Source: Trebouxia sp. TZW2008 | Taxonomy: Eukaryota; Chlorophyta; Trebouxiophyceae; Trebouxiales; Trebouxiaceae | Length of the DNA: 64,000 bases | Direction: 5' to 3' | NCBI GenBank assembly: GCA_002118135.1 | Contig: BDIU01000138.1 | Coordinates: 1 to 64,000 of the forward strand | Shown here: positions 1 to 10,400 of the stretch, piece by piece | How the letters are laid out: the number at the start of each line of letters is the position of its first letter | Position numbering within the stretch: the stretch's first letter is position 1 | Program-made: the position numbers and the translations under genes | The notes under the pieces: generated by a model | Database searches by the model: none | Seen by the model: only the letters and a program-made list of their open reading frames with translations | What the model was told of the DNA's origin: nothing

Positions 1-400
1 TTCTGCAATTAGTTATGCATATTTAATTATGCACAATAATTAGTTCTGCCACGTTCCCTGAAGCGAGGAAACGGTCAAAGCGGCTTGTCTTCGCATCACA
101 TGACCTCGTGATCATATGCGCATTTTTAGTAAAAGTGTGTCATGTTCAGCAGTTCGATTTGATCACTGATTGCCAAGCCACGAAAGCACCTTGCTTGGCC
201 ATGCAAGTTTGAGGCCGCTCACGGTAGCTAACGATGATGCAGTAAGCATTTCACCGATACTGGTGAATGCGCATGCGCAAGAATTAGATCTGACCTTCCT
301 TAAGCAGACCTAGTCGACATATGCATGTCTTGTCCACGCCAAAGCGCACGCTAAAGTAGCTCGAGAGCGCTCGGGGCTGTTCAGTATCAAGCATCCGTTA
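1..400. other. Intergenic stretch upstream of the LONRF-like gene
   Basis: No coding exon is seen. The first 60 bases are AT-rich with two imperfect copies of an AATTAGTT-containing segment. The stretch presumably holds the promoter and 5' UTR of the gene starting at 401, but I see no clear TATA box. Confidence 0.4.
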
Positions 401-3400
401 ATGAGTTCGCCGGCACCGTCCGGTTCAAGCCAACCTATGTCTTCAGGGCAGGCTGACGCTCAAAGCTCGCCTGCACCTCAGCTTGCTGCGTGCCCAACCG
501 CAACTGTCGAGATTTCATCTCCTCAGCGGAAAGGATCACCGGTGCGTATAAAGTTGATTGTCACTGCTCTCATCCTTGAATATCGGGTGCTTACCAGAGG
601 ACGTGCTGCAGGTCACTGACTGGACTGATCTGGACACCTCAGAGGATACCCCACGCCAGGTACATTTGCCGACGCTTCAAGCTAGTACTGAGCAGGTTCG
701 GCATCAGACCGCACCATTTTTTTTGCAGTGCGAAGATCTGATAACCCAGTCCTCCAAAGCTCTCAAGAGCTGTGACACTGCGCAGCAGCAAAGCCACCAT
801 CTCTGCAAGCGTAGCAGTGCCTTTGCGAGGTATGTCTGAACAGCACAGCTGCTGCTGATGCTGGTGCCTTGCACTGATCTGACGTAATCTGCCTGGTGCA
901 CATGCTGCTGGAGCAAATGCAATCACGAAAGGCTGAATGTTTGGTTGCTCACCTGACACCTTCCTTACCTTACATGGTCAGCAGTCACACAAGCTATTTT
1001 CAAAAGCACACGAAAGAAGAGTCTGTGCCGTCAAGCATCACCACGGGAGCCTCTGTTTGTAGAAGCATCCCGGGAATCAAGCCATCTTGTATCATCCTGC
1101 TCTGTACTAACAGCATTGCATGTCCTGGGCAGTGATACCTGCTCATCTTAAGTGGATGGTGACACTGAACCACAGCTGAAGGGGCATGAGAGCGATGCTT
1201 GTCAACACAGAGCATCAGTGTAATGGCTGTGCAAAAGCAAGGACAGAACAGTGACTGTCAAAGCAACAGAATTGTCCATTTGCCAGGCTTACAGGCTGAC
1301 CAGACAGTTGTGTGCTATACCAGCTGCACAGTCAGAGAGGCAGGTGCTGTGAGCCACAAGCAATCTAGTTTTAAATGAGGCAGGATCGTGGTGCACTTGC
1401 AGAATGGGCAAGATGTTCCTGTGCCTGCGCTTCACGCAGTCAGGACTATTGCTTGCAGGCTGCAGAACAGCTAGTTGACTTTTCCTTGTCAGAGTCAGCA
1501 GATGCACAGTGGAAAGACAGGATGAATGCGTACATTTGCCTGTGCGTAGAGGTGATCATTCATGATTCACAAGACAGCAAATTTGTGCACTTGCAGGCTG
1601 AGCAGATATCTGCGTGCTATACCAGCAGCGCAGTCAGAGCGGCAGGCGCTGTCTGGCCTCGACCCCTTCCATCTGGCCCACCTGGCCTTGAATGACGCCT
1701 GCAAGGCCGCGGAGCTGTCACCTTCAGCTAAAGCGTATGACCTCCAGGTCTGTCTTCACACCCTGACAATGTGTCCAGAGCTGTTGCATTTTGGTTTTGC
1801 AAAGGTTTTTTTGGCGGGCTGGACCCTTTTCATTCGGCCCACCTGGCCCTGCATGACGCCTGCAAGGCTGCAGAGCTGTCGCCTTCAGCCAAAGCATACG
1901 ATCTCTAGGTCTGTGTTCAGCTATGCTGTGATCATCTATGCCGTTTTGCCTAAGGTTGGTCAGATGCACTTGCAAACACCATGTCTGACATGTGGCAGCC
2001 TGCGTACAGGCCAGAGCGCATTTGCTGCTGGAAGCATACAAAGCAGCAGAGTCTGCGTTTCTCACGGGTCTTGGGATTGACCCTACTGATCAATCCTTGA
2101 CAGAGGGACTCAAGCACATACACAGGGCTATCTCTGAAGCAGAGCAAGCAGAAGCCAACCCACACAAACGGTAAACACCTGTCAAGCTTGACATGAGTAG
2201 CAATGGCTTCGTCAACCTCTACAGCTCATGGCTCGATCTTACAATGCTGTGTTGTTGTCATGAAAACTTTCTTGTCTGTCTTGTCAAGGAAAGTTCAGCA
2301 CATTGCTTTGGCAATATTCTTGGCAGTGCTTGCCACAATCGCTCATCGGCATCAACCCTGCACACTGCCAGCCATTAGGGCTCTTATCAAACACAACACA
2401 CAGCTGCACAGCCATGCACAAGTCCCCTGCTAGCCCATCAGCATGCACTATCAAGCTGTGCAGTCACCCACACACAGCAGGCGCTTGTGACATGAGTAGG
2501 GCAGAAATGCTGTAATAGATTGCAGGTTTTGGCCAAGCTTGATCGTGCTTCATTCAGTGCAACTAGCCGAGCTCACCCACGTTTTGGTTGCAGGCCTAGG
2601 GTTGCAGAGAGAGTGGATGACTTTGAGTGCATCCTGTGCCTGAAGCTGCTGTACCAGCCAGTGACTACGCCCTGCGGGCACACCTTCTGCTGTGACTGTT
2701 TCCTGAGGGCTGGGGTCTTATTCTGCTGTCATACTGACTGCAGGCCGAGAGTTGCAGAAAGGGTGGGTGTTTTTGAGTGCATCCTGTGCCTGAAGCTGCT
2801 GTACCAGCCGGTGACTACGCCCTGTGGGCACACCTTCTGCCGTGACTGTTTCCTGAGGGCTTGGTTCTTAATCTGCTGTCATACTGACTGCAGGCCGAGA
2901 GTTGCGGAAAGGGTGGATGACTTTGAGTGCATCCTGTGCCTGAAGCTGCTGTACCAGCCGGTGACTACGCCCTGCGGGCACACCTTTTGCCGTGACTGTG
3001 TCTTGAGCGCTGGGGTCTTAACCTGCTGTCATACTGACTGCAGGCCGAGAGTTGCAGAAAGGGTGGATGACTTTGAGTGCATCCTGTGCCTGAAGCTGCT
3101 GTACCAGCCGGTGACTACGCCCTGCGGGCACACCTTCTGCCGTGACTGCTTCCTGAGGGCAGGAGACCACAGCAACAAATGCCCCATGTGTCGCACGGTC
3201 AGCATTTCACTTGAGCCTGCCCTGACCCAGGCAGTGTCTGCGCATTCACAAGTGTCAATGTCCTTGCATACCTGTGTGGTGACACCTTCTCCTGTGACTG
3301 TTTCATGAGGGTAGGGGACCACAGCAACAAATGCCGCATGTGCCGCACGGTCAAAGTATGCCTCACACTGTTGCTGCTGAATTTGCAGCGCTGGACTTCC

Positions 3401-6070
3401 TCATTGTTAAAATCATTTGCCTTGTCAACATTCAGCATGTCGTTTTATGTCTTGAATACACAACATTATGTGATTGAATGAGTGACTGAGTAAGCACTGG
3501 ATTGTGTTTTCAACAGGTGCTGCATGTGGGCAGGAAGCTGCCAGTGACCATCACTCTACAGAACATCATTGAGAAGAGCTTCCCGGTGGAATGGGCAGTC
3601 AGGAAAGCAGAGGTGGCAGCCATGGAGCAGGCTCACCAGGCGGGGGGGCCCGAGACCCCCCTGCCCCTCTTTGTCATGAGCTGCATGATGCCAGGTGAGT
3701 TGAAGCCTGTTTTCACGAGAGAATTGCATTTGGAAACACCAGTCGATAAACGCGACATGTCAATTTTGTGCGACGCACATCAATTAACTGAGTGATTGCT
3801 TGATGTTTGGGCAGGACTCTGGCTTTTCAAGGTGTTCTTTTGCATTCTTCTACCCCATCACAGATCCTTCAACTGCTTCCATTGCAGACTGTCTTTGCAT
3901 GCTTTCTCGTCCTGTGAAAGAGAATAGAACCGACAGCAGATAACTGCTCAAATTACACCGCAGATTGTGTTATCTTGACTGGTTGAAGTTCTTGTCCCTT
4001 TGTTCAGGTGAGAAGATGGAGCTGAACATCTTTGAGCCAAGGTACCGCCTGCTGGTACGGCGCTGCATGGAGGGCAACCGCCGTTTTGGCATGGCCACCG
4101 TGAACCAGCGCAGCCACCTCTCAGAGGTTGCTTGCCAGTGCGAGATCTTGGAGTGCCTGCCCCTCCCTGACGGGTCAGCCCACTCCACCCCCTCTTTTTC
4201 CCGTGCTTGTTGCAGTGCTGATTCTGGTGTGTGCATGAGCTGAACGGGTTGTCAATAGTCAGGCCACCGTGAACCAGCGCAGCCATCTCTCAGCTGTTGC
4301 TTGCCAACGCGAGAGCCTGAAGTGCCTGCCCCTGCCTGACGGGTCAGCCCACTGACCCCACCTTACACCCACCCCTCCCCTTTTGCTTGTTGCAGTGCTG
4401 CCGCTGATGTGTGCATGAGGAGTCCTAGTAGCTTGTCAACAGGCTGGCAATTTGGCCACAGTGAACCAGTGCAGCTACCTCTCAGAGGTTGCTTGCCAGT
4501 GCGAGATCCTGGAGTGCCTGCCCTTCCCTGATGGGTGACCAAACCCCTTGCAAGCCCCTCACCCCACCCCCCCCAAATGTTGCCTCCCCTTGTTGCAGCG
4601 CTGCCTCCGTTATGTTCTGCAAAGCTTGTGAGCGGTTTGCTAGACTGTCCACCATGGACCAGCACGGCCACCTCTCAGCTGTTGCTTGCTGAAATACTGC
4701 AGGAGAGTCTACCTTGAGATCGAGGGCAAGCAGCAATTCAAAGTGGTTGAATGCTGGGAGCATTACAGCTGCAAAATAGCACGCCCTGCGTACTTCACTA
4801 TTGATCATCTCAACCTTGACAGCATGTTGACATATTGATCTGCTTGCAGGCGTTTCTACCTAGAAATTGAAGGCAAACAGCGCTTCCGGGTGGTTGAGTG
4901 CTGGGAGCAAGATGGCTACAGAGTAGCACGCCCTGAGTACTTTTCCGACAGTCAACCCCCGGCCGCCTCTGAAGCTCAAGCCAATTTGCAATCCCTATGC
5001 CAATCTGTTGATCAGCTAGCCAGTGTATGGCTAGACAAAGTCAGGTACGCAATTCCTGTTTGCAAGTCTTTTGCCACACTGATGTATGTCAATGCACAGC
5101 CCCTATGCCAGTCTGTTGATCAATCGGCCAGTGTATGGTTGGACAAAGCCAGGTGCTCTGTTCATATGGCTTGCTTTGCTTGATCTCTGCAAGCATCAGC
5201 TGTGCTGAGGCATGCCAAGTGTTATGCTGTTGTCTCTCACGTGATCAGCGCATGATAGCACAAGCAACCACGCCAGAGCTGTGCAGTAGACACAAACAAA
5301 CAATGTCAGGACAAGCGCAATGGTCTGAGTGCTTATGTGTGAATGCCAACTAACAGCAAAACAAGCTGCAGCTATTGTGCCAAAGTGGTATGGCTGCAAG
5401 GTCTTTTGCACATGGCTTGATGACGCTGCAAATGTCTCGAAATGCATATCATACAATACTGTCTCTTTGTAATGGATGCTGTGCTGCCCAAAATAATTGC
5501 CCTTTTGTCCAAGTTGTCCTTACTCATAGTCACCACTGCATTCACAATGCAGTGATTGGGTTTCAATTGCCTTGTCCTTACCTTGATATCTCACTGCAGT
5601 CACAATGCAGCCATTTGTTTCAGTTGCCTTGGCCTTACGTCAAAACTATCTTTGTGTCAAGTGTCCCTATAAAGAGACGTTACTGTAAGTGATGGCATGG
5701 CATGCAAGGCAATACGCCCCAAGATGCATGCACATGACTGATGGCATGGCATGCAGGACATGCGAGACAGGCCGTGTGCCACACACCTAGCATTATTTGC
5801 CAGAACTTGTAGTGTTTATTATTATGCTGATTATGCAGAGCGATAGCTGTGGGAAATAGAAACTCCAGGTTTGCAGAGCTAGTGGCAAGGGCTGGCGACA
5901 GGCCTTCTGCAACAGATGCAGAGAAGTTCAGCTTTTGGGTGGCGAATCTGGTGCCCTTGAGTCCCAGTGACAAGTACAGGCTGCTTAGCATGACCTCAAG
6001 CGCTGACCGACTGAAATTTGAGCACGACATGCTGAAAGGAGGTGTTCCTGGGGGTTGCAGTATCATGTGA
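401..6070 (+). CDS. LONRF-like E3 ubiquitin ligase (TPR, RING and LON substrate-binding domains)
   Basis: Predicted RING-type ubiquitin ligase with a LON N-terminal-like domain. Exons that close in phase: 401-541, 729-829, 1597-1747, 2010-2170, 3044-3197, 3517-3694, 4008-4173, 4850-5044, 5839-6070, giving 492 residues. Exons 2-4 are TPR-like helices (ACKAAELSPSAKAYDLQ; AYKAAESAFLTGLGIDP). Exon 5 carries a complete C3HC4 RING (CILC, CGHTFCRDC, CPMC). Exons 6-9 form the LON domain: PLFVMSCMMPG, NIFEPRYRLL, then FSFWVANLVPLSPSDKYRLL at the C-terminus. The domain order matches animal LONRF1-3 and the shorter plant LON/RING proteins. Oddities: the RING exon is preceded by three in-frame partial copies, so other RING arrangements are possible, and four of the nine exons have degraded echo copies nearby. 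The family assignment is secure; the exact exon use around the RING is inference. Confidence 0.85.
1295..1350 (+). repeat. Echo of LONRF exon 3 (acceptor half)
   Basis: The segment after CAG at 1294 matches the first ~56 bases of the exon at 1597, including a shared GTGCTATACCAGC stretch, at roughly 80% identity by eye. It then diverges. It keeps an acceptor but no downstream exon body or donor. Confidence 0.75.
1813..1908 (+). repeat. Echo of LONRF exon 3 (donor half) with in-frame stop
   Basis: Copy of the last ~95 bases of the exon at 1597-1747, including its GTCTGT donor. The final CAG (Gln) codon of the real exon is TAG at 1906-1908 in this copy, so including it in the same frame would terminate the protein. 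Confidence 0.8.
2594..3043 (+). repeat. Three in-frame 150-bp tandem copies of the RING exon start
   Basis: Copies begin after CTGCAG or TTGCAG at 2594, 2744 and 2894; the intact exon follows at 3044, so the period is exactly 150 bp (50 codons). Each copy encodes ECILCLKLLYQPVTTPCGHT and the CxDC pair, then a short divergent tail, and lacks the final CPMC pair. One reading frame is open through all four units. Each unit has its own acceptor, so a transcript could enter at any copy or read through several. Confidence 0.9.
3268..3355 (+). repeat. Fifth, degraded RING copy (donor half)
   Basis: About 150 bp downstream of the matching part of the intact exon. It resembles the exon end (GDHSNKC, CRTVK) with the cysteine spacing partly damaged, and is out of frame with the upstream array. 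Confidence 0.7.
4263..4800 (+). repeat. Echo cluster of LON-domain exons
   Basis: Copies of the 3' half of the exon at 4008-4173 lie at about 4263-4350, 4450-4539 and 4650-4690; they share GTGAACCAG..CAGC and, in the first two, the exon end. A damaged copy of the start of the next exon (4850-5044) lies at 4703-4800, immediately upstream of the intact one. All are within the intron and are no longer open in the parental frame. Confidence 0.8.
5096..5153 (+). repeat. Echo of LONRF exon 8 end
   Basis: Repeats the final ~60 bases of exon 4850-5044 (CTATGCCARTCTGTTGATCA, then GTGTATGG and GACAAA) including a potential donor, downstream of the intact exon. Confidence 0.75.
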
Positions 6071-6500
6071 TGCACCTTTGTTTTAGCATTAGCTGCTAGC
6101 AAATTCTTTTGTACCACGTAGGTCATGCTTCATCCTATCTGTCGGTCCCTGTAGATTATGCGCTATTGCTCTGTATGCAGCGATTGTTCAGGTTTGTTGG
6201 ACTCAGAAACGAGCTATACGGTCATCATGAATGTCTTCTGCACTAATCGTGTTGGTCCAGATTGTCATTGATTAGCTTGCAGCGGTTGACGTTATGCCCA
6301 ACATGTCTTTTTTGTACTTGCATGTCCAACATGCTCTTCCTGTAGTTACATGTCCAGCATGCCAGGCTCACTTTGTAACAAGCTGCAGCCTGAATTGGAG
6401 ATCAGCATCTGATGCTGTCAGACATGGCAACTCTCATTGGTACGCATATGGTGTGCACAACTCTTTGACAAACGGAGCATTGCCACACAGCTGGCCACAC
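6071..6500. other. Intergenic stretch between LONRF and U4
   Basis: Nothing coding is supported. Around 6298-6362 a short motif CATGTCCARCATG recurs in tandem. The U4 promoter follows from about 6503. Confidence 0.4.
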
Positions 6501-6502
6501 TG

Positions 6503-6603
6503 AAACCCTATCTCAGGCCGGTAGTGTAGGGTTTAGCCCATAGGCGACGCCCATTTGAATAGTCCGCCGCCCTATATAATCCGTGTTGAAGGGCGGTGAT
6601 AGC
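6503..6603 (+). promoter_or_regulatory. U4 snRNA promoter with TATA element and paired telo-boxes
   Basis: A TATATAAT element at 6573-6580 lies about 25-30 bases before the U4 start, as in plant snRNA genes. About 65 bases upstream is TAGCCCATAGG, loosely like the plant snRNA upstream element. AAACCCTA at about 6505 and TAGGGTTT at about 6527 form an inverted telo-box pair. Whether the telo-boxes act here is inference. Confidence 0.6.
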
Positions 6604-6755
6604 ATCTTTGCGCTTGGGGCAATGTCGCAGTTCATGAGGTCAAACCGAGACGCGACTATTGCTGGTTGAAAACTATTTCCAATCCCCCGCTTCCTCTTGC
6701 TTCGGCAAGGTTAGCGAATTTCTGAACGGAGGGCCCTTCGGGTGTACCCCTCCTT
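6604..6755 (+). ncRNA. U4: U4 spliceosomal snRNA
   Basis: The RNA begins ATCTTTGCGCTTGGGGCAAT, the plant-type U4 5' end that pairs with U6. It continues through the 5' stem-loop k-turn (ATGAGGT, then ACCGAGA) and the conserved GCTGGTTGAAAACTATTTCC segment. A variable hairpin (CTTGCTTCGGCAAG) follows, then an Sm-site-like AATTTCTG at about 6715 and a terminal hairpin GGAGGG/CCCCTCC around TTCGG. Length (~152) and order of elements fit U4. It pairs with U6 in the U4/U6.U5 tri-snRNP. The 5' end is well fixed by conservation and the TATA distance; the 3' end is approximate. Confidence 0.93.
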
Positions 6756-7426
6756 AATCAACTAACATTGTAACCGTCCAGATCCGATGCAAGACCAACC
6801 AATGCTGCATGCCAAGTCAATCCAATGCAACACCAATAAATGCTGCATGCCAAACCAAGGCTGTATCATCCTGAATCGCAAGACGTGTATGACAAGGCGA
6901 ACCATGTTGTACAGTCTAGCTGCCATCTCAGACAAAGCATGATGAGCTATGCAATAACCACCGTCCACCATCATTGAGGCTGTGACTATCTTTTGTCACC
7001 CAATGCATCCCCAAAGCTGTCTGAGACGTGTGACAACCGGCAGACCTTGCCTTTCTAGTCAGGGAATCCATGTCTGTGCCATGCCACAGTCAAACCAAGT
7101 CTTCTTGCTTGAAGCTTGACCGTACACCCTCGCTTTACCTCTGTACCAGTACCGCTGTAGCAATAGCACTAGCGCTTTTGGACATACGTTATGCACGCAC
7201 ACTACCGCCAGATCGCTGATCATTTCTGTACAGTTCTGTTTCAGATGTGAGACTTCAAACTAATACTATACTGCTACATAGCCAAGCAGAGCACTGCGGG
7301 TAGTGCCAGCATTCAGAATGACAATCTGTCAGTTGGTTGCATTGCTGCCAGCTGATCATTTAAACTGAGCTAAATGGCCATGACATGGCATGAATGCTAT
7401 CTGCCTCAACACAGGTGGTTACATAG
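6756..7426. other. Intergenic stretch, U4 to CHERP-like 3' end
   Basis: No gene recognised. A ~40-bp unit containing AATGCTGCATGCCAA is present twice at about 6802-6860. The rest is presumably the 3' UTR region of the minus-strand CHERP-like gene. Confidence 0.4.
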
Positions 7427-10400
7427 TCACATGTAGCCTGCTGGGGCTGGGGCAGACATTGAGGATTTGTAACGGCCGCTGCGCTGCTCCCTGTAAGTGT
7501 CAAAAGCATTGGCTGGTCGCTCCTGTGCAGCTTCATGGAATCCAAGGCCAGCGTTGCCAAAGCCCAGCCCACCACCACCTGCATACGAAGGCACAGTTTA
7601 CCACAACCAAGCCGGTAAATGCAAGGAGAAGGAAAGTCTACGCCGTCAGGCGCTGGGAGCCTCTGTCTGTAGAGGCACCCTGAAAACAAATACAGCTACT
7701 GCTTCCAGTTGGCCATCAAGCAGAGTTGAGAAGAATGCAGGGAGGAGTTGAGCGAGACTTCAACCATTTCCATTTGACTGACCAGATTGCATCAGACACA
7801 ATTGTTTCCCCTTCAAGAAGCACTGTTGAATACAGCCAAAGCACATGCATTGAGTGGGTGCATGCATTCCAAACTGAACAAGTCCAAAAGCATGTGCATA
7901 CCTCCTCCACTGAATGAGCCATCTGATATGCTGTGTTGACATTTTGATCAACACGCATCCTCGACTGTTACAAGTCCATCTGGCAGGGCCATGGGACCTC
8001 ATGAGACGTGAAGCTGATGGTGATGGTGATATGGATGATGATGACCATCACTTATGCGTACCTCCTCCACTGAACGAGCCATCTGCTGGCGGCGGTTGTG
8101 CCCTGGGGTTATAGGGCACCCAGGGCTTCTCCTCTTCCTCCTCTTCCTTTGCAGCTTTCCTTTGCTTGCCAGCATCTGTCTGCTGCACTCCTGGCCGCCA
8201 ATCCTACAACAAACATCCACACTTGATTGACTTTCTACAATGTCAGCTGTGTCCTCGCATGCCTCAGCAAGTTCAGTCAAGTGGAATTCAAGCTGTCTGC
8301 AGCTCCAATTGCTCTGAGCTGCGCTGTTCCTTTGGCTGACATGCTGACGTCGAGCATAAGCAAGGATGCACAGGCAACAGGATTTGTGTGTTGAAGGGCT
8401 GTATACCTGAAGCGGACACCAGAGCAATCCAAAGATGACTATTTGCAGCAGTGCCATGGATGCTAGCTCTTGCTCACACCAAATGACAATCCTTGACCAA
8501 GCCATTGACAGCGTTATTGATGGATATGCGGAATATCAGCAGCTGCACAAAACCAGAAGCTGACCTTGCAGTAGTCACACGACAACAGACACCGCTGCTC
8601 ACTACAGCAAGGGATGCTCACCTGCACCTCTGCATAGAATCTATCTATCCTAGACTGCAGGTAGGAGTCTGGCTCTGACGAGGCAGGCAGTCCGGCCCTG
8701 TCAATGTCAAGGGGGCTCAGGGGGGAGTAAGGGGGGTCAGTCTTCAACTTCTCGGCAACTAGCTGGGGTATGAGGCCTGGTGGGAAAGACATAGGGTCTG
8801 TCTTGGGCTTGGCGGGAGCAGCTGGTGCGCTTGGCGCCAAATCAGGAGGTGGCGCATGCATATCTGCATGCACATATTGCCTTTCCATTTGCTGGTTTAT
8901 TGTTTCTGGTCAGTTCTTGAATGCATTGCTGCTGCAAGTAGACAACTGCATGAACCCCAGCACTTACTACATGCATTCAAAATGCTGATTGGCAACAAAC
9001 CAACGCTTTTCGTCAGCTCAATTGACTTTAGACCGAGACAATCGAATCGAGAGCACACATGTCTGCAGAAGCTCTTACAGCAATTGCTGAACTCGTGAAT
9101 GCTCAAATAGCACAGAAGCAGTTGTACCTCACATCAACTCAAGAACTTGCTGCACAGTTTGCATGATACTGCAGATCTGGTCACACTGTCAAACAGGCAA
9201 CTACTGAAGCCAATTCCAGTTTGGCTGATCCCTACCTGAGGCAGACTGTGGGGGCATGCCTGGGTAAGGCCCTCCAGGGGCTTGCCCCTGCCCTGGAGGA
9301 GGGTACCATGCAGGGCCACCCATCTGGTGGTGGGGGTGCTGCATGTACATGTGGGGCGGCATTTGCTGCTGGGGCTGCATGTGCATTTGATGCATGTACT
9401 GTCCGCCAGGTCCAGCACCTGCAGAGTATTTGAGCTATTTTTAGGTATGCAAGGCATTGCTGTTGCATGAGGCAGTGTTGCAATCTGCAGATGGACTGCA
9501 GCTCATGATACAGGGGCCCCCTATCTGCAAGAGCGGGTGCTGCATGTACATGTGGAGTGGCATATGCTGCTGGGGCTGCATGTGCATCTTATGCATGTAT
9601 TGACCGCCCGGCCCTGCGCCTGTAAACTCAAAAGAGTCTGAGACACTCAAGCAGCATTCGCGCAACACTGCACGGGCAAAACAACAAATGCATGTACATG
9701 TGGGGTGGCGACGTTTGCTGCTGGGGCTGCATGTGTATCTGATGCATGCACTGACATCCAGATCCAGCACCTGTCAAGAAACTACATGATTTGAGGCATG
9801 GCATTGTTAGAGTGAGGAGCATGGTAGAGATGTATTGGTTGCATGAAAGAAGTCAGGCTGTGCATGTGATTATGGGGCTGCAGTTGCTGCTGGGTTTGTA
9901 TGTGCATGTGATGCATGCATTGACCGCCTGATGCAGCACCTGTCACATTGTTTCAGGGCTTTTGGCCATCAAGGCAGCATTGCAATGCTGCGTTGCATGA
10001 GCAAACAGGCAAATCCAATGCTGCATGCTTCTTGTCGATCATCATTGATTAGGACCTTGCACAGTGTAGATAGTGTGCAGCAAAGCACCCGAAAGGCAGC
10101 AGACAAACTATGTCTGCAACATGTATTGCTACAGAAAAGTTTGCAGGTAGATTTAGGCCTTCAATATGCATCAATGACAGCTGGGCAACTCCAATTTCTG
10201 ACATGCAATCAGCAGCAGAAAACAAAGCCGAAGACCATGATCCATAGACTGCATCAGGTGACAAGCTTACCTGGCATCTGATGAGTCAAGGGCATACCGC
10301 CTGCACCTGGCTGAGGGTATTGGCCAGGGGCAGGGTATGCTGAGGCTTGTCCGGGCATGCCCCAGGGCTGTTGCTGATGCTGTGGGGCCATCATTCCTTG

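Noticed and set aside
2594..5153. CRISPR-like regular repeat array
   Set aside because: The 150-bp periodic units are coding RING exon copies in a eukaryotic gene, without short repeats and unique spacers.
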